A stretch of 9,044 nt of DNA from Lachnospiraceae bacterium. Its GTDB lineage: Bacteria > Bacillota > Clostridia > Lachnospirales > Lachnospiraceae. Location: NCBI GenBank assembly GCA_009774245.1, contig VSNM01000131.1:1-9044 (forward strand), written 5' to 3'. Of this stretch, positions 1 through 5,903 are shown in pieces (position 1 is the stretch's first letter; each line of letters starts with the position of its first letter). The position numbers were made by a program, and so were the translations under genes. Under the pieces are notes generated by a model. The model saw nothing but the letters and a program-made list of their open reading frames with translations. It was not told the DNA's origin and did no database searches.

Positions 1-42
1 ATGTACTGAGCTGAATGCTACTAATCGGTCGAAGGCTTATCC
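1..42 (+). rRNA. 23S ribosomal RNA, 3' end (partial)
   Basis: The first ~42 bases match the conserved 3' terminus of bacterial 23S rRNA: the helix ending in CTACTAATCGGTCGAAGGCTT, close to the familiar ACTAATAGGTCGAGGGCTT tail. The gene enters from the left edge, and the exact mature end is estimated. The 127-base spacer that follows (43-169) has no 5S signature. It contains a short inverted repeat, TGTTC (128-132) and GAACA (143-147), which could be a processing hairpin. The rRNA is co-directional with the tRNA cluster, so one rrn transcript probably runs to the terminator near 740. Confidence 0.85.
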
Positions 43-169
43 TGACAGGTATGAAAATGTTGGAAAGTGCTGGAAAAAGACGGATGGAATAACAGAAGGA
101 AGATATGGTACAGATAAAATATTTTTGTGTTCGGTTTTGAGGGAACAATCTCAATATACCAAAGACATT

Positions 170-243
170 GGCCTCGTGGCTCAGTTGGTTAGAGCGCCGC
201 CCTGTCACGGCGGAGGTCGTCGGTTCGAGTCCGATCGGGGTCG
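170..243 (+). tRNA. tRNA-Asp (GTC)
   Basis: A full cloverleaf is visible. The acceptor stem is GGCCTCG with CGGGGTC (including G-U pairs) and the discriminator is G243. The anticodon GTC lies at 204-206 in a GCCGC/GCGGC-type stem, and the T arm is GTCGG-TTCGAGT-CCGAT. CCA is not encoded, so it must be added by tRNA nucleotidyltransferase. This is the first tRNA after the 23S gene and lies three bases before tRNA-Val. Confidence 0.97.
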
Positions 244-246
244 TTT

Positions 247-319
247 GGGATCTTAGCTCAGCTGGGAGAGCATCTGCCTTACAAGCAGAGGGTCATAGGT
301 TCGAGCCCTATAGGTCCCA
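247..319 (+). tRNA. tRNA-Val (TAC)
   Basis: The acceptor stem GGGATCT pairs with AGGTCCC, with discriminator A319. The anticodon loop CTTACAA places TAC at 280-282, between TCTGC and GCAGA. The T arm is ATAGG-TTCGAGC-CCTAT. CCA is not encoded. It reads GUA and, by wobble, other valine codons. It is part of the six-tRNA rrn-linked cluster. Confidence 0.97.
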
Positions 320-357
320 TTTCAAAAGAATTTAAGATGCATATATTTAAGATATAT

Positions 358-430
358 GCCGATGTGGCTCAATTGGCAGAGCAGCTGATTTGTAATCAGC
401 AGGTTATCGGTTCGAGTCCGATCATCGGCT
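358..430 (+). tRNA. tRNA-Thr (TGT)
   Basis: The acceptor stem GCCGATG pairs with CATCGGC, with discriminator T430. The anticodon stem GCTGA/TCAGC encloses the loop TTTGTAA, with TGT at 391-393. The T arm is ATCGG-TTCGAGT-CCGAT. CCA is not encoded. A 38-base AT-rich spacer separates it from tRNA-Val. Confidence 0.97.
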
Positions 431-434
431 TTAT

Positions 435-516
435 GGGTGGATTCCCGAGTGGCCAAAGGGGACAGACTGTAAATCTGCTGCTTTATGCTTCGGTGGTTCG
501 AATCCACCTCCACCCA
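435..516 (+). tRNA. tRNA-Tyr (GTA), class II with long variable arm
   Basis: The length of 82 nt and the extended variable arm (about 478-491) mark a class II tRNA. The acceptor stem GGGTGGA pairs with TCCACCC, with discriminator A516. The anticodon loop CTGTAAA has GTA at 469-471. The T arm is GGTGG-TTCGAAT-CCACC. CCA is not encoded. Only four bases separate it from tRNA-Thr. Confidence 0.96.
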
Positions 517-535
517 TTGTACTTAATATAAATAT

Positions 536-609
536 CGCGGGGTGGAGCAGTCTGGAAGCTCGTCGGGCTCATAACCCGAAGGTCATAGGTTCAAATCCTA
601 TCCCCGCTA
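536..609 (+). tRNA. Initiator tRNA-fMet (CAT)
   Basis: The anticodon CAT is at 570-572. Initiator hallmarks are present: three consecutive G-C pairs in the anticodon stem (GGG/CCC) and an unpaired 1-72 position at the acceptor end. The acceptor is CGCGGGG opposite CCCCGCT, so the mismatch is C1-U72 rather than the C1-A72 of E. coli and B. subtilis. The discriminator is A609 and CCA is not encoded. The T arm is ATAGG-TTCAAAT-CCTAT. The weak 1-72 pair is what methionyl-tRNA formyltransferase and peptidyl-tRNA hydrolase read as initiator identity. Confidence 0.96.
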
Positions 610-614
610 TTTTT

Positions 615-687
<73 letters not shown>

Positions 688-716
688 TTTATATGTAGAA
701 AAGCAGGGTTATGAAG

Positions 717-740
717 CACGCTAGGGTGGCGTGTTTTTTT
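717..740 (+). terminator. Rho-independent terminator of the rRNA-tRNA transcript
   Basis: CACGC (717-721) pairs with GCGTG (729-733). Two further inner pairs (T-G, A-T) can shorten the loop to GGG. Seven T residues follow (734-740). The position just after tRNA-Phe fits termination of the rrn-tRNA transcription unit. Confidence 0.85.
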
Positions 741-826
741 GCGTGCAATTTTACATTTTTTTGGTTAAAAGTTTCTTAATAGCCTTTTTTATTATAAAAA
801 TATATGATAAAATGAAAGCTGGGCAG

Positions 827-856
827 TTGTTCGAGGTAGAAGTTATAGAATATAAT
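827..856 (+). promoter_or_regulatory. Candidate sigma-A-type promoter for the HD-domain gene
   Basis: A perfect TATAAT at 851-856 is preceded, 18 bases upstream, by TTGTTC (827-832), a half-match to the -35 consensus. It would start transcription near 863 and give a leader of about 38 nt before the ATG at 901, which has AGGGGA (889-894) as ribosome binding site. The surrounding DNA is very AT-rich, so a chance -10 match is possible. Confidence 0.45.
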
Positions 857-900
857 AATTGAAATAGTGTTTAAGTCAATGTGATAATAGGGGAAAACGT

Positions 901-1419
901 ATGTATGAGTATGAATTAAAGAAATATGCAAATGATATTTTAGAGTCAGAGAATTTTCGGAGTACAAAGGAATATATTCAGCATGGCAATATGTCGGTGC
1001 AGGAACATTGTATCAATGTTGCTAAAGCGAGCTTATATATCAGAGATAAATTTAGGATCAAATGCAATACACGGGATTTGATTAGAGGTGCCTTGCTCCA
1101 TGACTATTTTTTATATGATTGGCATAAGAGCGATAAGGTAAACTCTCACAGGCTGCATGGATTTTTCCATCCGGCAAGGGCTTTGTACAATGCGCGGAAG
1201 GAATATCATTTAACAGCAAGACAAAGGGATATTATCATAAAACATATGTGGCCGCTCACGATCGTTCCCCCCATGTGCAGAGAGGCGTGGATTGTGACGT
1301 CCGCAGATAAGTATTGCTCTTTGTTGGAGACGCTTCATATACATAGAGGCAGAATCCATAGTCAGCGGGAAAAGAAAAAATATGCTTTTATGGGTATTTC
1401 TAATCACAAAGTAGCATAG
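901..1419 (+). CDS. HD-domain (metal-dependent phosphohydrolase-like) protein
   Basis: This 172-residue, apparently soluble protein has HD-superfamily features. There is a helical segment with H36 (VQEHCINVAK), then the His-Asp doublet H67-D68 in ALLHDYFLYDW. A histidine-rich stretch follows (H83, H86, H90, H115), and a later aspartate, D136, lies in TSADKYC. These residues usually bind one or two divalent metals, and family members hydrolyse phosphate esters of nucleotides or related substrates. Its own substrate cannot be read from sequence. The start is supported by AGGGGA six bases upstream and a candidate TATAAT. It stands between the rRNA-tRNA terminator and pyk, 38 bases ahead of pyk with no terminator between, so the two may be co-transcribed. 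The fold is well supported; the biochemical role is open. Confidence 0.8.
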   Translation: MYEYELKKYANDILESENFRSTKEYIQHGNMSVQEHCINVAKASLYIRDKFRIKCNTRDLIRGALLHDYFLYDWHKSDKVNSHRLHGFFHPARALYNARKEYHLTARQRDIIIKHMWPLTIVPPMCREAWIVTSADKYCSLLETLHIHRGRIHSQREKKKYAFMGISNHKVA

Positions 1420-1457
1420 TAATCAAGGTACAATACAGAAAGGATTGTTAGTAGTAT

Positions 1458-2876
1458 ATGAGAAAGACGAAAATTATCTGTACAATTGGTCCGGCATCTG
1501 AGAGTGAGGAGAAGTTAAAGGAACTTCTTCGCGCAGGAATGAATGTGGCAAGATTTAATTTTTCACATGGAAATCATGAGGAGCACCAGATCAAGTTTGA
1601 GCGGGCAAGAAAAGCCGCAGAGGAGTTAAGACTTCCGCTTGCGACAATGCAGGACACGAAAGGACCTGAGATCAGGTTGCGGGATTTTGAGGGTGGAAAG
1701 GCTTATCTTGAAACGGGTGCGACTTTCCGGCTTACGACCGAGGAGATCATAGGAAATGCGGACAGAGCCTCAATTACTTATAAAAATTTAAAAAATGATG
1801 TGGAAGTCGGAAAAAGCATATTGATTGATGACGGATTGATTGAACTTACAATTAAAGCCATTGAGGGCACAGATATTGTCTGTGAAGTGGTGAACGGGGG
1901 TTATGTGTCCAACCACAAGGGAATCAATGTTCCGGGAGCAATTCTCTCTATGCCTTATATTAGTGATGTTGACAGGGATGATATTATCTTTGGTGTGAAG
2001 ATGGGGTATGATTATCTCGCTGCGTCATTTGTGAGATGTGCGGACGATGTTCTTGCAGTCAGAGAGCTGATCAGGGAGCATGGTGGCAAAATGAGGATCA
2101 TTTCCAAGATTGAGAATATGCAGGGAATTGACAATCTCGACGAAATTCTGGCAGTTTCCGACGGCATCATGGTGGCGAGAGGAGATATGGGCGTTGAGAT
2201 TCCACTTGAGGAAGTGCCTGTATTGCAGAAGAAAATGATCAAGAAGGCGCTGCAGTTGGGGAAAATCGTGATAACAGCGACGCAGATGCTTGACTCGATG
2301 ATCAAGAATCCGAGACCGACCAGAGCAGAGACGACGGATGTGGCCAACGCGATTTATGATGGAACTTCTGCGATCATGCTGAGCGGGGAGAGCGCTGCCG
2401 GCGCGTATCCGATTGAGGCTGTAAAGACGATGAGCAGGATTGCGGAGCGCACGGAGGAGGATATCTGCTATGCGGACAGGCTGCGGGAGAGAAGCCATAG
2501 CTGGGTGAACAATGAGGAAGTGACGACTGCCATTTGTCATGCATGTTGTACGACTGCTATGGATTTGAATGCGAAAGCGATTATCACTGTAACAATGTCG
2601 GGATTTACAGCAGGTATGATATCAAAATATCAGCCGGGCTGTACGGTGATTGGCTGCGCGGTTGACGAGATGGTATTTCGTCAGATGGCGCTGATGTTTG
2701 GTGTCAGTCCGTTGCTGATCAAAAAAGAGGACGATACGGAGGAATTGTTTTCTGCAGCAGTGAAAGCGAGCGTGGAGGCTGGTCTGATTACTCATGGGGA
2801 CAGAGTTGTGATAACTGCCGGTGTGCCCTTGGGAGTTGCGGGAAATACGAATATGGTTCGCGTTGTGGAGGTCTGA
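1458..2876 (+). CDS. pyk: Pyruvate kinase
   Basis: This enzyme transfers phosphate from phosphoenolpyruvate to ADP, giving pyruvate and ATP in the last step of cytosolic glycolysis. All hallmarks are present: KIICTIGPAS at the N-terminus, NVARFNFSHG (29-38), DTKGPEIR (66-73), and the signature IISKIENMQG with the catalytic lysine K217 and metal ligand E219. VARGDMGVEIP (239-249) and ATQMLDSM followed by NPRPTRAETTDVANA (274-298) follow. The B domain spans about 70-170 and the regulatory C-terminal domain about 355-472. At 472 residues it resembles E. coli PykF and lacks the C-terminal PEP-utiliser-like extension of Bacillus and some clostridial enzymes. The start is fixed by homology. The nearest purine-rich site, AAAGGA (1439-1444), is 13 bases away, an unusually long spacing. 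No terminator is seen before the next gene. Confidence 0.98.
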   Translation: MRKTKIICTIGPASESEEKLKELLRAGMNVARFNFSHGNHEEHQIKFERARKAAEELRLPLATMQDTKGPEIRLRDFEGGKAYLETGATFRLTTEEIIGNADRASITYKNLKNDVEVGKSILIDDGLIELTIKAIEGTDIVCEVVNGGYVSNHKGINVPGAILSMPYISDVDRDDIIFGVKMGYDYLAASFVRCADDVLAVRELIREHGGKMRIISKIENMQGIDNLDEILAVSDGIMVARGDMGVEIPLEEVPVLQKKMIKKALQLGKIVITATQMLDSMIKNPRPTRAETTDVANAIYDGTSAIMLSGESAAGAYPIEAVKTMSRIAERTEEDICYADRLRERSHSWVNNEEVTTAICHACCTTAMDLNAKAIITVTMSGFTAGMISKYQPGCTVIGCAVDEMVFRQMALMFGVSPLLIKKEDDTEELFSAAVKASVEAGLITHGDRVVITAGVPLGVAGNTNMVRVVEV

Positions 2877-2938
2877 GTCTTGTGTATGCAAGGGGATGGA
2901 TTTTGCATTATGTGGCAGTTATGTGTTGAGGGGAATAG

Positions 2939-3637
2939 ATGGGAAGAGTTTTTTGTATCGTTGGAAAAAGTTCATCGGGTAAGGATACGATTTATAAAAA
3001 GCTTTTACAGAATCCATCACTTCACTTGAAGCGAATTGTCTTATATACGACACGCCCGATTCGGGCGGGAGAGCGGGAAGGCGAGGAGTATCATTTTACG
3101 ACAATCGAGAGGATGATACAGCTGCAGGAGGAAAATAAGATTATTGAATGCCGTTCCTACGACACAATCTACGGTGTGTGGTACTATTTTATGGCAAAGG
3201 ACAGCCAGATTAATTTGAAGGAAAATGACTACCTGATAATTGGGACACTTGAATCTTACACAAGGATCAGAGCTTATTTTGGCAAGGACAAGGTGCTTCC
3301 GATATATATTGATCTGGATGATGGGGAACGTTTGACACGTGCACTGGAACGTGAAAAAATGCAGAGCCAGCCGGGATATGTAGAGATGTGCAGACGCTAC
3401 CTGGCGGATGAGAAGGACTTCTCAGCGGACAATCTTGAGAGGGCGGGAATCACTGCAAAGTTTGATAATTATAATCTGAGTACCTGTCTGGACGAAGTGG
3501 CGGATTATATTATCGCGCATCGAGAACAGGACAGGAGTACTTTTGATGCGCGTCCCCATGTAGAGGAAGTATGCCGCAGAAGCGACGCATGGGGCGCGCA
3601 GCCAGTAGGGGAAGACGGCTCTTCGCTGCGTGATTAG
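2939..3637 (+). CDS. Divergent guanylate-kinase-like protein with a repeat-derived C-terminus
   Basis: This 232-residue protein looks like a P-loop nucleoside monophosphate kinase of the guanylate kinase family. It has the Walker A loop GKSSSGKDT (9-17) and the GMP-binding segment TTRPIRAGEREGEEYHF (37-53) with the expected R39, R42 and Y51. E70 and Y78-G79 stand in for the usual E...YYG motif. The segment where true guanylate kinases have a conserved Asp before Q-G-A reads IIGTLESY here, so one acidic active-site residue seems absent. The P-loop is also atypical. Activity on GMP is therefore likely but unproven. GAGGGGA (2928-2934) lies four bases before the ATG. B. subtilis has tmk (dTMP kinase) at the matching place. 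Residues 203-232 are encoded by a diverged copy of the 88-bp repeat seen at the window end, and lie beyond the family's usual length of about 200. Confidence 0.75.
   Translation: MGRVFCIVGKSSSGKDTIYKKLLQNPSLHLKRIVLYTTRPIRAGEREGEEYHFTTIERMIQLQEENKIIECRSYDTIYGVWYYFMAKDSQINLKENDYLIIGTLESYTRIRAYFGKDKVLPIYIDLDDGERLTRALEREKMQSQPGYVEMCRRYLADEKDFSADNLERAGITAKFDNYNLSTCLDEVADYIIAHREQDRSTFDARPHVEEVCRRSDAWGAQPVGEDGSSLRD
3546..3637 (+). repeat. Diverged, protein-coding copy of the 88-bp structured repeat
   Basis: Positions 3546-3599 match 8789-8842 at 47 of 54 bases without gaps. The rest (3600-3637) is only loosely similar. The first half pairs GCGCG-T-CCCCATG (3548-3560) with CATGGGGCGCGC (3588-3599), one T bulged. 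The second half pairs CGCAGC (3597-3602) with GCTGCG (3625-3630), and GAAGA (3611-3615) with TCTTC (3620-3624) around CGGC. The copy lies in frame in the guanylate-kinase-like gene and ends with its stop codon. The right boundary is approximate because the 3' half has drifted. Confidence 0.85.
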
Positions 3638-3690
3638 GGAATAAGGGATTTGCGGTGAGGTGTTCAAAGCGTGAGTGGGGTGGTATATAG

Positions 3691-4131
3691 ATGGATTTTA
3701 AGGTAAATGAGGTACAGCAGGCGGTGCCGGTGCAGCAGACGCAGACAGCGCAGCCTACGGATGATTCGTTTAAGTTTATGCTGGCGAGCAATATCGAGGA
3801 GGAAGGACTTGCGGCGCGGTTGAATCTCATGATGGAAGAGATCGTGATGCAGGGCGACAAGATTGTCAAGCGCATGGATGTGCGCGATATGAAGAGATAT
3901 CGCACATTGATCAAGGAATTTATGAATGAGATTGTGAATCGCTCACACAAATTTTCACGGGAAAATTTTCTGGATCGGCGCGGACGGCACAGGGTATATG
4001 GGATTATCCGGCTTGTGGATGAGAAGCTGGATGAGCTTGCACAGGAGCTGGTAAGTGAGGAGTGCGATAAAATTGCAATCCTCGCAAAGGTCGATGAGAT
4101 ACGGGGGCTGCTGCTTGATATTTTCGCATAG
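3691..4131 (+). CDS. yaaR: YaaR family protein (DUF327)
   Basis: This 146-residue protein is mostly helical and acidic/basic, with no membrane segment or signal peptide. Recognisable family features are the F-x-x-x-L start of the domain after a Gln-rich leader (residues 1-25), the run GDKIVKRMDVRDMKRYRTLIK (about 55-75), and NRSHKFSRENFLDRRGRHRVY (about 82-102). A C-terminal helix ends LLLDIFA. The molecular role of YaaR is not established. In B. subtilis it sits directly upstream of holB, exactly as here. GGGGTGG (3677-3683) is seven bases before the ATG. The gene ends 22 bases before the holB start, so the two are very likely on one mRNA. Identification rests on sequence pattern plus synteny. 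Confidence 0.88.
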   Translation: MDFKVNEVQQAVPVQQTQTAQPTDDSFKFMLASNIEEEGLAARLNLMMEEIVMQGDKIVKRMDVRDMKRYRTLIKEFMNEIVNRSHKFSRENFLDRRGRHRVYGIIRLVDEKLDELAQELVSEECDKIAILAKVDEIRGLLLDIFA

Positions 4132-4142
4132 CAGATACCTGA

Positions 4143-4148
4143 GAGGGA
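4143..4148 (+). promoter_or_regulatory. Ribosome binding site that sets the holB start
   Basis: GAGGGA lies five bases before the ATG at 4154. The open frame extends upstream to an ATG at 4055, but that part overlaps the 3' end of yaaR and its translation is unlike any clamp-loader N-terminus. The DnaX/HolB-like segment WNDVVGQTRL begins eleven residues after the 4154 start. Confidence 0.8.
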
Positions 4149-4153
4149 AGTAC

Positions 4154-5206
4154 ATGGAAAGCGAATCGGGAACAGAATGTGTGACATGGAATGATGTAGT
4201 GGGACAGACAAGGCTTACGGACAATCTGCAGAGTGCCATCAAACACAATAAAATATCACACGCCTATCTGATACAGGGCGAAAAGCTGTCAGGAAAGCGC
4301 ATGATTGCGGATATTTTTGCAAGGGCGCTTCAGTGCGAATGTGATCGCGAATGTGATCAGCTACAGGAGAGTGTCAGAATGCGTCCCTGCAACCGATGCA
4401 GGTCCTGTAGGCAGGCCATGAATGGCAATCACCCGGATATCATACATGTGACGCACGAGAAACCCAATGTGATATCGGTTGACAATATAAGACAACAGGT
4501 CAATGGAGACATAGCAATAAAGCCGTACAGTGGGACATATAAGATCTATATTATGGATGAGGCGGAGAAGATGAATGTGCAGGCGCAGAATGCACTGTTA
4601 AAGACGTTGGAGGAGCCGCCGGAATATGCAGTGATTTTGCTGCTGACCACGAGCGCGGATGCCATGCTTCCAACTATTTTGAGTCGTTGTGTCGTGCTGA
4701 ATACGAAGCCTGTCTCCGAAGATCTGATCAGGAAATATTTGATGCAGCGGGTGCAGATACCGGATTATAAGGCAGCGGTCTGCGCTTCATTTGCGCGGGG
4801 AAACGTCGGGCGCGCGATTGGGCTTGCGTCCAATGAGACGTTTGATCACATGAAGTGGTCGGTGTTGGGAATATTAAAAAACATTACGGATATGGAGATC
4901 AATCAGATTGCGTCTGAAGTCAAAAAAATTACCGAGGAAAAATTTGACACGGACGATTATCTGGATTTGTGTTTTATCTGGTATCGCGATGTGTTATTAT
5001 ATAAGGCGTGTGGTTCGCATGGCGGGCAAAGTCATATGATCTTCAAGGAGGAGACGGCTGACATTGCCAATGCAGCCAGGCGCTATAGTTATGATGCGAT
5101 TGACAAAATTATCAACTCAATTGATCGGGCGAGGAGTAGGCTTGCGGCAAATGTAAACTTTGGCCTGACGATGGAACTGATGTTTCTGGACATGAAGGCG
5201 GGATAA
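4154..5206 (+). CDS. holB: DNA polymerase III subunit delta-prime
   Basis: This 350-residue clamp-loader subunit works with DnaX and HolA to open the beta clamp and load it on primed DNA. Visible in order are WNDVVGQTRL (12-21), SHAYLIQG and a degenerate P-loop GEKLSGKR (42-49) with Arg in place of Ser/Thr. A zinc-binding cluster of C79, C82 and C85 follows with an upstream Cys (C67 or C63), then YKIYIMDEAEKM (129-140), NALLKTLEEPP (146-156), and the sensor-1/arginine-finger motif LSRC (176-179). The degenerate P-loop suggests it does not hydrolyse ATP, as is usual for delta-prime. The C-terminal collar helices span about 215-350. The start at 4154 is chosen from the ribosome binding site and the family N-terminus. 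A 12-bp tandem duplication adds Cys and acidic residues near the zinc cluster. Confidence 0.93.
   Translation: MESESGTECVTWNDVVGQTRLTDNLQSAIKHNKISHAYLIQGEKLSGKRMIADIFARALQCECDRECDQLQESVRMRPCNRCRSCRQAMNGNHPDIIHVTHEKPNVISVDNIRQQVNGDIAIKPYSGTYKIYIMDEAEKMNVQAQNALLKTLEEPPEYAVILLLTTSADAMLPTILSRCVVLNTKPVSEDLIRKYLMQRVQIPDYKAAVCASFARGNVGRAIGLASNETFDHMKWSVLGILKNITDMEINQIASEVKKITEEKFDTDDYLDLCFIWYRDVLLYKACGSHGGQSHMIFKEETADIANAARRYSYDAIDKIINSIDRARSRLAANVNFGLTMELMFLDMKAG
4335..4358 (+). repeat. 12-bp perfect tandem duplication within holB
   Basis: The unit GCGAATGTGATC occurs twice head to tail (4335-4346, 4347-4358) with no mismatch. Being a multiple of three it keeps the frame and yields CECDRECD (61-68), so an E-C-D-R unit is doubled just before the zinc-binding cysteines. 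Replication slippage is the simplest origin. Confidence 0.9.
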
Positions 5207-5237
5207 AAACTGTTTATAAAAACGACAAGGAGGACAA

Positions 5238-5864
5238 ATGAGTTTACATCAGTATATCAGACGTCATGTGATTGTGGTGCTTGTGCTGCTTCTGATCGGT
5301 TATGGCATTGTCGCGTATATCCATGCAGTCTGTCCGGAGAAAATCGGACAGCCCCATGCAAAGGGCGTGCAGGTAGATTTTGCTCCAGTGTACAACGAGG
5401 ATGGAAGCACTTTTCATGCGAGATTAGATATCGGATACAGGCAGGGATTGTTGATCCTGGAGTCGGTAATCACGTTGTTTGGTTCCTGGATATTGTATAA
5501 AGTGGTTTTGTACTATTGTGTATTTTTTGGAATGAAAAGCTGGTGGACTTATCTGGTGGATTTTGGCTGTGCGTCGGCGATCGGGCGTCTGCCGGTTCGC
5601 CTGGCGGGGATGTATGTGCTGGATTATTTTTATATAGGATTCAGACATAGCACATATGATTTTTTTGATTTTTGCATTGGCATCTGTGTTGTGGGACTGC
5701 TGGTCTGGCTGATTCCGGCCTGTCTCAAGTACTATTCGTATAAGAGGAAGAGCACGAAGGGGATGGGATTCTGGGAAAGGTGTAAGTGGGAAATGCGGTT
5801 TAGCATGGAAATGGGAAAAATGTTGTTTCGCCCGCTCAGGTCATGGTGGAAGGATGTCAGTTGA
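5238..5864 (+). CDS. Membrane protein resembling signal peptidase II (LspA-like)
   Basis: This 208-residue protein has about four membrane segments (roughly 11-30, 70-97, 104-122, 145-165) and a basic, aromatic C-terminal tail that is probably cytoplasmic. The middle and C-terminal parts recall prolipoprotein signal peptidase. N53-E-D-G-S-T-F parallels the NxGxxF motif. A-I-G-R-L-P-V-R-L (114-122) parallels GGxxGNxxDRL. GMYVLDY (124-130) parallels GYVVDF with D129 as one candidate catalytic Asp, and TYDFFDF (139-145) parallels FNxAD with D144 (or D141) as the other. If genuine, it would cut lipoprotein signal peptides in the membrane. The usual GN before DRL reads GR-LPVRL, so function is uncertain. 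It has a strong AGGAGG (5228-5233) four bases before the ATG and lies between holB and ricT. Otherwise it is best called a conserved membrane protein. Confidence 0.6.
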   Translation: MSLHQYIRRHVIVVLVLLLIGYGIVAYIHAVCPEKIGQPHAKGVQVDFAPVYNEDGSTFHARLDIGYRQGLLILESVITLFGSWILYKVVLYYCVFFGMKSWWTYLVDFGCASAIGRLPVRLAGMYVLDYFYIGFRHSTYDFFDFCIGICVVGLLVWLIPACLKYYSYKRKSTKGMGFWERCKWEMRFSMEMGKMLFRPLRSWWKDVS

Positions 5865-5903
5865 TGCTGGTGAACAGTAACGAGTAAAGTGAGGTAGATA
5901 GAT

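Noticed and set aside
322..531. Short open frames on both strands across tRNA-Thr and tRNA-Tyr
   Set aside because: They overlap well-formed tRNA cloverleafs and have no family resemblance.
2025..2540. Long reverse-strand frames within pyk (and similar ones within ricT, rsmI and trmN6)
   Set aside because: They are antisense shadows of clearly identified genes, with no ribosome binding site or recognisable domain.
2886..2908. Inverted repeat ATGCAA/TTGCAT between pyk and the guanylate-kinase-like gene as a terminator
   Set aside because: The stem is only six AT-rich pairs with no T-tract after it; not supported as a terminator.
4055..4153. N-terminal extension of holB to an upstream ATG
   Set aside because: It overlaps the coding end of yaaR and gives residues unlike clamp-loader proteins; the start at 4154 has a good ribosome binding site.
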